Source of the DNA: Aliivibrio fischeri
GTDB lineage: Bacteria; Pseudomonadota; Gammaproteobacteria; Enterobacterales; Vibrionaceae
NCBI RefSeq assembly: GCF_009727955.1
Contig: NZ_WOBR01000011.1
Coordinates: 116,910-180,909 of the forward strand
Direction of reading: 5' to 3'
Length of the DNA stretch: 64,000 bases
Under the pieces are notes generated by a model that saw only the letters and a list, made by a program, of their open reading frames with translations, was not told the DNA's origin and did no database searches. Both the position numbers and the translations under genes were made by a program. The first letter of the stretch is position 1. Each line of letters starts with the position of its first letter. This document shows, piece by piece, positions 46,223-54,927 of the stretch.

Positions 46223-46680
46223 TGCGTGCTTACTTTCGGCTTGGCTAACTTGGTAAAGAACTGCTCTGCCAATATTTTTAATATCCTGATTCTAATTTAC
46301 CAATGGCAATTAAGCGAACAAAATGTTCTTAAATTGCGAGATAAAGTAAATGGAAAACAGATACATTCTTTACACCATTTGAACGGCTTGGTTTCAGCAT
46401 GTTTGGAACTGATAAACCAAATACCCTCGCCACAATTGGGATTGAAAATGCCAAGAGGAAAACACTGATACAGACTAAAATGAGGCATAGCCAAAGAACA
46501 ATTGAAGCGTAAATATGCCTCTGAAACGCCTGAACTTGGGGAAATAAGGGCTAATTTGCCGAACCTGATGAAACGAAAACCAAAAGGCAACAAAGAAGAA
46601 ATTTACGCTTACTAAGCCGAAACTACGGAAGCCTCGGCTCTATTGATGAACCGTACAAAAAATTTCGGACTCAGTACGCA
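46223..46680 (-). repeat. Type II ORF-less cassette body, copy 2
   Basis: As copy 1 of type II, with GTTGTGCGTGC / GTACGCACAAC ends. Hairpin-rich left third, and a plus-strand frame read-through near 46205-46468 that ends early. Confidence 0.8.
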
Positions 46681-46801
46681 CAACGCCTGCATAACACGTT
46701 TGCTACGATGCAGACTTAGCTGAATTTTACTGCCTTAATCACTGAAACTAAAGGCAAACCGACAACGCCGAATGTAGCAAATCGTGTTGATGCATTTGTT
46801 A
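46681..46801 (-). repeat. attC site 16
   Basis: Class gamma site with CAACGCC outer core. Confidence 0.83.
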
Positions 46802-47251
46802 CACGATCTTTGTCAACGCTTCGCTTTAATTGGTAAAGAACTGATTTACCAAGATTTACTGTAAATTGAGTTTAATTAGACTGGCTCAATTAAGCGAGCA
46901 AAATATCACTTCAACGGCAATAACTGTGAAACGAAACAATCCTTTTTCTAGTACGATTTGGCTTCAGCTAATTTGGAACTGATAAACCAAATACCCTAGC
47001 CACAATTAGGATTGAAAATGCTGCGAGCAAAACACTGATGCAGACTAAAATGAGGCAAGGCCATGAACAATTGAAGCCTGAATTGATTTCTGAAATCCAT
47101 AAACTTTTGGCAATAATGGTCAATTGCCGAACCTGATAAAACGAATATTAAAAGGCAACAAAGAAAAAGGAAATCCACCCTACTTTCACGACTAAAAAAC
47201 TAATGGCTCAATCGCTGAACTGAGCGAAAAAACTGTAATCTTTAGTTCGTG
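46802..47251 (-). repeat. Type I ORF-less cassette body, copy 2
   Basis: Type I body with variant left part (accaagatttactgtaaat). Ends GTTACACGATC / GTTCGTGTAAC. Contains a fold GGCTCA-10-TGAGC(G). Confidence 0.8.
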
Positions 47252-47372
47252 TAACGCCTGCATAACACGTTTACTACTATGCAGATCAAGTTGAATTTTA
47301 CCGCCATAAACACAAAAACCAAAGACAAACCTACAATGCCGAATGTAGTAAATCGTGTTGATGCATTTGTTA
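47252..47372 (-). repeat. attC site 17
   Basis: Hybrid site: alpha-like outer arm (ttactactatgcag) with gamma-like centre. Confidence 0.82.
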
Positions 47373-47383
47373 TATCGAGAATG

Positions 47384-47848
47384 CTAACTTACTATTTTCT
47401 TTGACATATTGTAGCCAGAAATAGCAAAACCAACCTCTTGATACAGTTTTAACGCTCTTTGGTTTTGGTACGCAACTCGCAATTTTATTTGCTCAATACC
47501 AATCAATTTCAATTGTGATTCAAGAGCAGTAATTGCCAATTTCCCATAACCATTATTGCGGCAGCTTGGGAAAATGAAAAAGTCATAAATAAACGTCGAT
47601 TTATCATTTGCGTTAATCGAGTGCCACAAATAACCAACCAATTCTGAATCCGATTCAATACACAATAATTCATGGTCGTTAGTTTCCAAACCATTAGGAA
47701 AACTACGAAGAAGATCCTGATTAGCTATTTCGAGCGCCCTATCCATTGAGTGACCATAGTTTTCAGCTATTTCACGGCTGTAATCATCAATGAAATAATC
47801 ACAATACGCTGGATATTCATTTGAGGTCATTGGTCTGAGCTGAATCAT
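47384..47848 (-). CDS. GNAT-family N-acetyltransferase
   Basis: A 154-residue acetyltransferase. The acetyl-CoA-binding motif is FIFPSCRNNGYGKLAITALESQL (Q/RxxGxG/A in RNNGYG), followed by VAYQNQRALKLYQEVGF, the usual GNAT C-terminal motif. Substrate unknown. AAGGATTAGAC precedes the ATG. Confidence 0.9.
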   Translation of the reverse strand: MIQLRPMTSNEYPAYCDYFIDDYSREIAENYGHSMDRALEIANQDLLRSFPNGLETNDHELLCIESDSELVGYLWHSINANDKSTFIYDFFIFPSCRNNGYGKLAITALESQLKLIGIEQIKLRVAYQNQRALKLYQEVGFAISGYNMSKKIVS

Positions 47849-47886
47849 GTCTAATCCTTTAAAACGATGAACTTAAAAAAACGATA

Positions 47887-48005
47887 TAACGCCTGCATAA
47901 CACGTTTGCTACTATGCAGATTAAGCCTGAATTTACCACTAAACACGGTAAAGCCAAAGAAACCTAAAATGCCGAATGTAGCAAATCGTGTTGATGCATT
48001 TGTTA
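47887..48005 (-). repeat. attC site 18
   Basis: Class beta site. Its end GTTA supplies the -35 region of ccdAB. Confidence 0.85.
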
Positions 48006-48028
48006 AATGCCTATTTACGTTATATACT
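48000..48028 (+). promoter_or_regulatory. ccdAB promoter with -35 inside the attC core
   Basis: TTGTTA (48000-48005, the last bases of the attC) as -35, 17-base spacer, TATACT (48023-48028) as -10. It is a good sigma-70 fit and lies directly upstream of ccdA. Confidence 0.7.
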
Positions 48029-48064
48029 AAACCCACATACTTAATGCGCATGAGTGGTAACGTT

Positions 48065-48310
48065 ATGAGAAACCAATATAATACACAGGCGGTAAAAAAA
48101 GCGACCAATTTAACTTTAAATAGTGACCTACTCGCTGAAGCAAAACGTTTAAAAATAAACCTTTCAGCAACAATGGAAAAAGCACTTTCACAAGAAGTGA
48201 GTAAATTGAAAAGACAAGAATGGTTAGATCAAAACTCTGAAGCTATTGATGCTTGCAACGAACTAACCGAGAAACACGGTCTTTTTTCTGATTCATACCG
48301 AGTATTTTAA
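48065..48310 (+). CDS. ccdA: CcdA-type antitoxin
   Basis: An 81-residue antitoxin. The N-terminal part is a ribbon-helix-helix (NTQAVKKATNLTLNSDLLAEAKRLKINLSATMEKALSQEV); the C-terminal tail (ACNELTEKHGLFSDSYRVF) is the conserved CcdB-binding segment. The start at 48065 (MRNQYNT) is chosen; an upstream ATG at 48050 adds five residues. It is on the plus strand with a promoter at 48000-48028, and its stop abuts the ccdB start (TAAATG). A CcdAB pair from V. fischeri has been studied, and this looks like it, but I did not compare sequences. Confidence 0.9.
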   Translation: MRNQYNTQAVKKATNLTLNSDLLAEAKRLKINLSATMEKALSQEVSKLKRQEWLDQNSEAIDACNELTEKHGLFSDSYRVF

Positions 48311-48628
48311 ATGTCTCAATTTACGCTATATAAAAACAAAGATAAAAATTCAGCTAAAACCTACCCTTACTTTGTAGATGTTCAAAGTGATCTGCTTGAT
48401 AACTTAAATACTCGATTAGTCATCCCATTAACACCAATCGAACTACTTGATAAGAAAGCACCAAGTCACCTTTGTCCTACGATTCATATTGATGAAGGTG
48501 ACTTTATAATGCTGACTCAACAAATGACAAGTGTTCCAGTTAAAATCTTATCCGAACCTGTTAATGAGTTATCGACTTTCAGAAATGAGATTATTGCTGC
48601 AATTGATTTTTTAATCACTGGCATTTAA
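48311..48628 (+). CDS. ccdB: CcdB-type gyrase toxin
   Basis: A 105-residue toxin that traps DNA gyrase. It matches CcdB along its full length: FTLYKNKDKNSAKTYPYFVDVQSDLLDNLNTRLVIPL, CPTIHIDEGDFIMLTQQMTSVP, and the C-terminal FRNEIIAAIDFLITGI that contacts gyrase (Trp-Gly-Ile in F-plasmid CcdB; here TGI). Its TAA stop is the last three bases of the cassette, at the attC boundary, as for parE. It is inverted relative to the array. Confidence 0.93.
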   Translation: MSQFTLYKNKDKNSAKTYPYFVDVQSDLLDNLNTRLVIPLTPIELLDKKAPSHLCPTIHIDEGDFIMLTQQMTSVPVKILSEPVNELSTFRNEIIAAIDFLITGI

Positions 48629-48745
48629 CGCTTGCATAACACGTTTATTACCATGCAGACCAACCTGAATTTTACCGCCTTAATCACTAAACCTAAGGCA
48701 AACCCAGAACGCCGAATGTAATAAATCGTGTTGATGCGATTGTTG
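48626..48745 (-). repeat. attC site 19
   Basis: Class delta-like site with TAACGCTTGC outer arm. Overlaps the ccdB stop. Confidence 0.83.
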
Positions 48746-49203
48746 TGCGTGCTTACTTTCGGCTTGGCTAACTTGGTAAAGAACTGCTTTGCCAAGATTT
48801 CCTAAGCCCTGATTCTAATTTACCGCTAGTAATTAAGCGAACAAAATATTCTTAAATTGCGAAATGAAGTAAATGGAAAACAGATACATTTTTTACACCA
48901 TTTGAACGGCTTGGTTTCAGCAAGTTTTTAGCTGATAAACCAAATATCCTAACCACAATTGGGATTGAAAATGCGGCGAGGAAAACACGGATGCAGACTA
49001 AAATGAGGCAACACCAAAGAACCATTGAAGCGTAAAAATGCCTCTGAAACGCCTGAATTTAGGCCGACAATACTTAATTGCCGAACCTGATGAAACGAAC
49101 GCTAAAAGGCAACAAAGAAGAGGATTTGTGATAGCTAAATAGCGCTTAAAAAAGTCTCGTTTCCATTGAGGAACCGTGCAAAAAATTTCGGACTCAATAC
49201 GCA
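48746..49203 (-). repeat. Type II ORF-less cassette body, copy 3
   Basis: Type II body. In this copy a frame with FFTPFERLGFSKFLADKPNI is open for about 54 codons on the plus strand. Confidence 0.8.
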
Positions 49204-49304
49204 CAACGCCGCAATAACACGTGCGAACGACTTACTTTCCAAACCAATTATACTTCAAACCACAAACGCCGAGTGTAATTAGCATCGTGTTGATTGCTTT
49301 GTTA
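49204..49304 (-). repeat. attC site 20 (short class)
   Basis: A 101-bp site like site 3. Confidence 0.85.
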
Positions 49305-49764
49305 CACGATCTTTGTCAACGCTTCGCTTTAATTGGTAAAGAACTGATTTACCAATAATATTTAGAAACCAATTCTAAATTACAAAAGCTAATTTAGCGA
49401 ACAAAAGAACCGTTCAACTACAAAAACTGCGAAACGAAACAATCCTTTTTCTAGCACCATTTGTACGATTTAGTATCAGCAAGTTTGGAGCTGATAAATC
49501 AAATATCTTTGCCACAATTGGGATTGATAATGTTGTGAGGAAAACACTGATGCAGGATAAAATGAGGCATAACCAAAGAACAATTGAAGCGTAAAAATAT
49601 CTCTGAAACGCCTGAACTTAGATCAACAATAGTCAATTGCCGAACCAAATGAAATGAAAGCTAAAAGGAAACAAAGAAGAAGGGAATCCACCCTACTTTC
49701 ACGCCTAAAAAACTAACGGCTCAATCACTGAACTGAGCCAAAAAACTGCAATCTTTAGTTCGTG
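49305..49764 (-). repeat. Type I ORF-less cassette body, copy 3
   Basis: Type I body, close to copy 1, with GTTACACGATC / GTTCGTGTAAC ends. Confidence 0.8.
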
Positions 49765-49883
49765 TAACGCCTGCATAACACGTTTGCTACCATGCAGATT
49801 AAGCCTAAATTTACCACTTAATACGGTAAACTCAAAGAAACCTAGAATGCCGAATGTAGAAAATCGTGTTGATGCATTTGTTA
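49765..49883 (-). repeat. attC site 21
   Basis: Class beta site, with one deviation (gtagaaaatcg). Confidence 0.83.
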
Positions 49884-49889
49884 TGTGAA

Positions 49890-50627
49890 TTATTTTGATA
49901 GCTGCTCTCTAGAATACCGTTCAAGACTTTCGATATTTTCATATATAACACCCAAATTTCGGTAAGCTACACGAATCATTTCCCAGTCTAATTCTACTGC
50001 TTTAAAATCAGCTTCACTTCTAGCAAAGTCATATAACTCATTAATTAAAGCTTGAATTTCAGCAGCATTATATAAACAAGAACGTGCATATGGAGCATTT
50101 GCATAATTCTGTGTACAAATACCCTCAAGTCTAGAATGATGAATTTGTAATAATTTCAATAAATTAACCAAATACTTAGCAACGGCTGGTTCTGCAAACT
50201 TTATACAGTTCTTAAATACTGTAAATTGTTCCAAAGGTAATATTGGACATTCAATGTTTAAATTTGAACTCATGTTCCCCCTCACCGGTGGGAGCACGCT
50301 AATTAATACTAACGCGCTTGAATTTAAATACTTGCACAATTCACCTAGAGCATGGGGTAAAAATGCTTTTTCACCTTCAAATTCTCTTTTTGTATGCTCA
50401 ATTGATTGATAACGAGAAACATACAAAGCAATTACAGTCGCTAAAAAAGCTAGGATGCCAACATTTAATGACTGCCAACTATGCCATACCCCATGAACAT
50501 AGTTCCAATCACCATAAAACCAAGGGATTACAAACATAAATGGAACATATGTTAATAAAAATAACCAAGCAATTATCTTGATGATATTAATATATAATTC
50601 CGATTTTAAAAGACCTATTTTTCTCAA
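49890..50627 (-). CDS. Membrane-bound hypothetical cassette protein
   Basis: A 245-residue protein with two N-terminal helices (about residues 14-33 and 51-67), then a large soluble helical domain. The start is a TTG at 50627 with GAGGT nine bases upstream. No family recognised. The topology (two helices plus cytoplasmic helical domain) is shared in outline with the cassette genes at 58189 and 59635, which may be related membrane proteins; that is a weak inference. Confidence 0.6.
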   Translation of the reverse strand: MRKIGLLKSELYINIIKIIAWLFLLTYVPFMFVIPWFYGDWNYVHGVWHSWQSLNVGILAFLATVIALYVSRYQSIEHTKREFEGEKAFLPHALGELCKYLNSSALVLISVLPPVRGNMSSNLNIECPILPLEQFTVFKNCIKFAEPAVAKYLVNLLKLLQIHHSRLEGICTQNYANAPYARSCLYNAAEIQALINELYDFARSEADFKAVELDWEMIRVAYRNLGVIYENIESLERYSREQLSK

Positions 50628-50650
50628 CTAGTGATACCTCTTAATTCACA

Positions 50651-50771
50651 TAACGCCTGCATAACACGTTTGCTACTATACAGACCAAGCTGAATTTTAC
50701 TGCCTTAATCACTGAAACTAAAGGCAAACTGACAACGCCGAGTGTAGCAAATCGTGTTGATGCATTTGTTA
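50651..50771 (-). repeat. attC site 22
   Basis: Class gamma site. Confidence 0.85.
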
Positions 50772-51232
50772 CACGATCTTTGTCAACGCTTCAATTAACT
50801 TGGTAAAGAATTGATTTACCAAGATTTACTGTAAACTAAGTTTAATTAGACTGGCTCAATTAAGCGAGCAAAATATCATTTCAACGGCAATAACTGCGAA
50901 ACGAAACAATCCCTTTTTCTTACACCATTTGTACGATTTGATTTCAGCAAGTTTTGAGCTGATAAACTAAATATCCTAACCACAATTGGGATTGAAAATG
51001 TGGCGAGTAAAACACTGACGCAAGATAAAATGAGGCAAAACCATGATCAATTGAAGCGTGAATTAGCCGCTGAAATCCATGAACTTTTGGCAATAATGTT
51101 TAATTGCCGAACCTGATGAAATGAAAACTAAAAGGCAACAAAGAAAAAGGAAATCCACCCTACTTTCACGCCTAAAAAACTAACGGCTCAATCGCTGAAC
51201 TGAGCCAAAAAACTGCAATCTTAGAGTTCGTG
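50772..51232 (-). repeat. Type I ORF-less cassette body, copy 4
   Basis: Type I body with the variant left part. Holds GGCTCA-10-TGAGCC hairpin (51185-51206). Confidence 0.8.
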
Positions 51233-51353
51233 TAACGCCTGCATAACACGTTTACTACGATACAGACTTAGCTGAATTTTACTGTCTTAACCACTGAAAC
51301 TAAAGACAAACCTACAACGCCGAGTGTAGTAAATCGTGTTGATGCATTTGTTA
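51233..51353 (-). repeat. attC site 23
   Basis: Gamma-like site with alpha-type outer arm (ttactacgat / gtagtaa). Confidence 0.82.
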
Positions 51354-51387
51354 TGTGTTTATACCAACAATCGCTATTCTTAATAGT

Positions 51388-52584
51388 TTATTTATTTTGT
51401 CCACTATTAATTGCCTCCCATTGCTTGATGGTAAATTGTAAACGTTCTATTAGGTCATCATAAGTAATAATATCAATTACATTTTTGTATTTTCTTTTTA
51501 TTATTTCAAAATCTTGGAGTTGTTCATCAGACAAACCTTTTTTCCGACCCATTATGATAATACCACTAGGATTAGTGATTTTAAGCTTAAAGTTTGGAGC
51601 TAGCTTTTCTTTATAATCTTCAGTTAGCTTATCTTCCCCTCTTAAACCCCATTTGTTTAAATAAAATATGTATTTTTCAATTTGCATTACAGTGCCAGAT
51701 AACTCTTTCAGTGGTACATAGTTATCTCGATATGTTCTTTGTGTAACAATACATTTATCAAACGGTTTTTTTATTTCAATAATATCAATATTTCCAGTTG
51801 AATCGACTAATAGATAGTCGATAAATCTATTTTTTTTACTATACGTATCTCTTACACGAGCTTCTTTAAAAACATGAATATACTTAGGATAAAGAAGCAA
51901 TATTATTTGTAAAAGCTCCTCTTGCCATTGAGCTTCAGAATAAGATACCTCATCATTTAGCATTTTATTTAGTTTATCTAAAAGGCAATTATATTTAAAA
52001 ACTTCAAATTCAGAAAAATGGATACTGAGATCCTCTCCCTTTTGAGTTACTTTTTTATTTAAATACTTTTGATATTTACTTTCATAGTCTTCTTTAGTGT
52101 CAATGTAAGAGGATAGAATACTGCTAATGCGAGCATTTGAATACATATTTAATTCATAGCTATTAGGGAAGGATTTAAGCAATTCAATATATATTAATAA
52201 TGGTATCGCATCTTCATGATCTCCGCCGATATAGATTGAATTTTCAACTAAGTTATCAACTTTAGGAATGACTGATATTCCTCTTTCCGCTACAAAAAAC
52301 TTTTTGTTGAAATCTACCGCTTCATCAATAAATAAATCATTTTTTAAAGACAGTACTTTCTTCGAGAATCGATAATATTTACCTTCTTTATTTGCAACAT
52401 GAAACTCAACAACATCACTTCCATTATCTAAAGATGATATAAGATCAACAGAAGTAAAGGTAAATGCTCTTACTATTGATACTCTTCCCTTCTCTTTCAT
52501 TTCGTTAAAAACCCAACTGGCATCGGGCTGTTCACTCGAATAAGACAAGATTAACTTATTATTTTCACGTCTAAATTTGATCAC
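51388..52584 (-). CDS. Shedu-family anti-phage nuclease (SduA)
   Basis: A 398-residue protein with the Shedu/DUF4263 nuclease domain in its C-terminal half. The PD-(D/E)xK core is RFIDYLLVDSTGNIDIIEIKKP: Asp256, Glu270 and Lys272, preceded by WQEELLQ (Glu222/223) as the likely first acidic residue. TRTYRDNYVPLKELSGTVMQIEKY and PSGIIIMGRKKG complete the pattern. Shedu is a single-protein defence system against phage. The N-terminal 200 residues probably sense the phage; their fold is unknown. The GTG start has AAGGAATAAGTT before it. It is in cassette orientation. Confidence 0.8.
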   Translation of the reverse strand: MIKFRRENNKLILSYSSEQPDASWVFNEMKEKGRVSIVRAFTFTSVDLISSLDNGSDVVEFHVANKEGKYYRFSKKVLSLKNDLFIDEAVDFNKKFFVAERGISVIPKVDNLVENSIYIGGDHEDAIPLLIYIELLKSFPNSYELNMYSNARISSILSSYIDTKEDYESKYQKYLNKKVTQKGEDLSIHFSEFEVFKYNCLLDKLNKMLNDEVSYSEAQWQEELLQIILLLYPKYIHVFKEARVRDTYSKKNRFIDYLLVDSTGNIDIIEIKKPFDKCIVTQRTYRDNYVPLKELSGTVMQIEKYIFYLNKWGLRGEDKLTEDYKEKLAPNFKLKITNPSGIIIMGRKKGLSDEQLQDFEIIKRKYKNVIDIITYDDLIERLQFTIKQWEAINSGQNK

Positions 52585-52617
52585 AACTTATTCCTTGCTT
52601 AAGGGGATTCCAACACA

Positions 52618-52719
52618 TAACGCCGCAATAACACGTGCGAACGACCAACTCTACCAAACCAATTATACTTCAAACCACAAACGCCGAGTGTAATTAGCAT
52701 CGTGTTGATTGCTTTGTTA
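52618..52719 (-). repeat. attC site 24 (short class)
   Basis: A 102-bp short-class site. Confidence 0.85.
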
Positions 52720-53179
52720 CACGATCTTTGTCAACGCTCGCTTTAATTGGTAAAGAACTGATTTACCAATAATATTTAGAAATCAATTCTAAATTACAAA
52801 AGCCAATTTAGCGAACAAAAGAACCGTTCAACTGCAAAAACTGCGAAACGAAACAATCCTTTTTTTAGCACCATTTGTACGACTTGGTTTCAGCCAGTTT
52901 GGAGCTGATAAACCAAATATCCTCGCCACAATTGGGATTGAAAATACTGAGAGCAAAGCACTGATGCAGAATAAAATGAGGCAAAACCATGAACAATTGA
53001 AGCGTGAATTAGCTTCTGAAATCCATGAACTTGGGGAAATAAGGGCTAACTTGCCGAACCTGATGAAATGAAATCTAAAAGGCAGCAAAGAAAAAGGAAA
53101 TCCACCCTACTTTCACGCCTAAAAAAACTAACGGCTCAATCGCTGAACTGAGCCAAAAAACTGCAATCTTTAGTTCGTG
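52720..53179 (-). repeat. Type I ORF-less cassette body, copy 5 (best frame)
   Basis: In this copy the plus-strand frame is open from 52793 to the TGA at 53069-53071, about 92 codons. It reads VQLQKLRNETILFLAPF, then IGIENTESKALMQNKMRQNHE, then LPNLMK. No ATG, GTG or TTG start lies near its N-terminus. It is the best-kept remnant of the ancestral gene. Confidence 0.7.
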
Positions 53180-53298
53180 TAACGCTTGCATAACACGTTT
53201 ATTACCATGCCAACCAACCTGAATTAACCGCCTTAATCACAAAACCCAAGGCAAACCCAGAACGCCGAGTGTAATAAATCGTGTTGATGCATTTGTTA
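53180..53298 (-). repeat. attC site 25
   Basis: Class delta-like site (attaccatgccaacc). Confidence 0.83.
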
Positions 53299-53306
53299 TA
53301 TGCATT

Positions 53307-53948
53307 TTACTTTATTTTAGCTAACTCTGCGTCAAGTCGGCTTAACTGCTTGCCGCTTAGAATTGTATGAGGTCTCAGGTACTTTTGATGCACTCTCGAG
53401 GCTTCATTATTCCATTGTACGGCTAAGTTTCGTAATGTTGTCATCCATTCTGGATTGTCAATCGTTCGATACAACAGCTCTTCATTTACGCTTAGTTTTC
53501 CTGATGTTTGAATATTCCAAATTTCATGGGTATAACGAGAACCCACACCAAATTTAGCTAGGTCATCTAGGATTAAATTATCCATAGAAGCTAGAGTAAC
53601 ACGATGCTTAGCTTTAACCTTTACTCTTCTGTAGAGCTTCTGGTGGTCATGGGAACAGTCTCTTGCTTTCTTTATTGCTGCTTTAGGTTTCTGCGTACTT
53701 GGGCTTAAAGAAATAACTAATGACTTCAAGGAACATTCTAATGACATAGCCAGATCAACCATAGCTTTCGCTCTAAATTGACGATGTTGCATTAAATCAT
53801 GATGGCTATTCATCAAGTCGTATCTTTCAATGAACAAATTTCCATCAGTATAAAAATTTATGGCTACGACTGACTTAGCTGCCTGCACGATTTTTACATT
53901 GTTTGCTGCGCCAGCAATTTTCTTCATTTTAGATATATTTAAACTCAT
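53307..53948 (-). CDS. Hypothetical cassette protein
   Basis: A 213-residue soluble, basic, mainly helical protein. The central KAAIKKARDCSHDHQKLYRRVKVKAKHR is strongly positive, so it might bind nucleic acid. The C-terminal part (RTIDNPEWMTTLRNLAVQW) is helical too. No family recognised. The ATG at 53948 (MSLNISK) has GAGGA 11 bases upstream; the alternative ATG at 53960 is too close to it. Confidence 0.55.
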   Translation of the reverse strand: MSLNISKMKKIAGAANNVKIVQAAKSVVAINFYTDGNLFIERYDLMNSHHDLMQHRQFRAKAMVDLAMSLECSLKSLVISLSPSTQKPKAAIKKARDCSHDHQKLYRRVKVKAKHRVTLASMDNLILDDLAKFGVGSRYTHEIWNIQTSGKLSVNEELLYRTIDNPEWMTTLRNLAVQWNNEASRVHQKYLRPHTILSGKQLSRLDAELAKIK

Positions 53949-53992
53949 ACAGCTTATCATTCCTCATATTGTTGATATTTCCAGCATGCATA

Positions 53993-54111
53993 TAACGCCT
54001 GCATAACACGTTTGCTACCATGCAGATTAAGCTTAAATTTACCACTTAACGCGGTAAACCCAAAGAAATCTGGAATGCCGAATGTAGCAAATCGTGTTGA
54101 TGCATTTGTTA
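53993..54111 (-). repeat. attC site 26
   Basis: Class beta site with tgcatataac cassette start complementarity. Confidence 0.85.
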
Positions 54112-54117
54112 TGAGTA

Positions 54118-54756
54118 TTACTTAAATGGGCTAAGATCGATACCCTCTAACTCGCAAACAGCCATGATTGTTGGATGTGATGATAAACGATTTAGATAAG
54201 CTGACAAATGATCAAAACTTAATGGCGATTGCTTAATTGGTAAACACCACTCAGAAAGCATAAATAAGAAGAAATCACAGGCTGATATTTCATCGCCTAA
54301 AAGGTAGTTCTTACCCTCAAGTTGATCATTAATTACGGATAGTGATTCAGCAATTCGATCATCTTGAGCGGCAACCATATTTGGAATAGTGCTTTCATCA
54401 TTTGTATGTCGATGTGGATAATATCGAACCATTAACTCAGCTTGAAGCGTATTATTCAAGTACGCTAACCATTGGAAAAACTGAGGTCTACTTTTGCTCC
54501 CCAACCGAGGGATTAAACCATGCTTAGGATTTTGCTCACAAAGATGAATACAAATAGCAGAACTTTCAAAGATTGCTATTCCATCGTCAATTAATGTAGG
54601 AATTCTACCTGCTGGATTTAATTTTAAATATTCAGCTGATTTGTGGAAGCTTGATTTCCTATCAATCAACAATAAATCATACTCTAATCCCATGAAATGT
54701 AATAAGAAGTGCGGAGCTAAACTCGCGTTGTTTGGGTAATAATATAGCTGATACAA
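54118..54756 (-). CDS. Glutathione S-transferase family protein
   Basis: A 212-residue GST. The N-terminal thioredoxin-like domain has YPNNASLAPHFLLHFMGLEYDLLL, then LKLNPAGRIPTLID (cis-Pro) and ESSAICIHL, the glutathione-contact Glu-Ser. The C-terminal helical domain runs to the end. Catalytic residue is not obvious. The TTG start has AAGGAAGTCATT before it. Rare housekeeping-type gene as cassette cargo. Confidence 0.88.
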   Translation of the reverse strand: MYQLYYYPNNASLAPHFLLHFMGLEYDLLLIDRKSSFHKSAEYLKLNPAGRIPTLIDDGIAIFESSAICIHLCEQNPKHGLIPRLGSKSRPQFFQWLAYLNNTLQAELMVRYYPHRHTNDESTIPNMVAAQDDRIAESLSVINDQLEGKNYLLGDEISACDFFLFMLSEWCLPIKQSPLSFDHLSAYLNRLSSHPTIMAVCELEGIDLSPFK

Positions 54757-54789
54757 AATGACTTCCTTTTCTTAATCCACAAATACTCA

Positions 54790-54909
54790 TAACGCCTGCA
54801 TAACACGTTTACTACTATGCAATTATACTTAATATTGACGCCTTAAAACGAGAAACACTCGGCAAAATGAGATTGCCGAGTGTAGTAAATCGTGTTGATG
54901 CATTTGTTA
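54790..54909 (-). repeat. attC site 27
   Basis: Class alpha site; its right arm ends GTTAGCTTGAT pairing with ATCGAGCTAAC at the next. Confidence 0.83.
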
Positions 54910-54927
54910 GCTTGATATCTCAAGGGG

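Noticed and set aside
47867..48064. Longer ccdA frame reaching back into the attC
   Set aside because: The extension reads through the recombination site and promoter; the start at 48065 gives the normal CcdA length.
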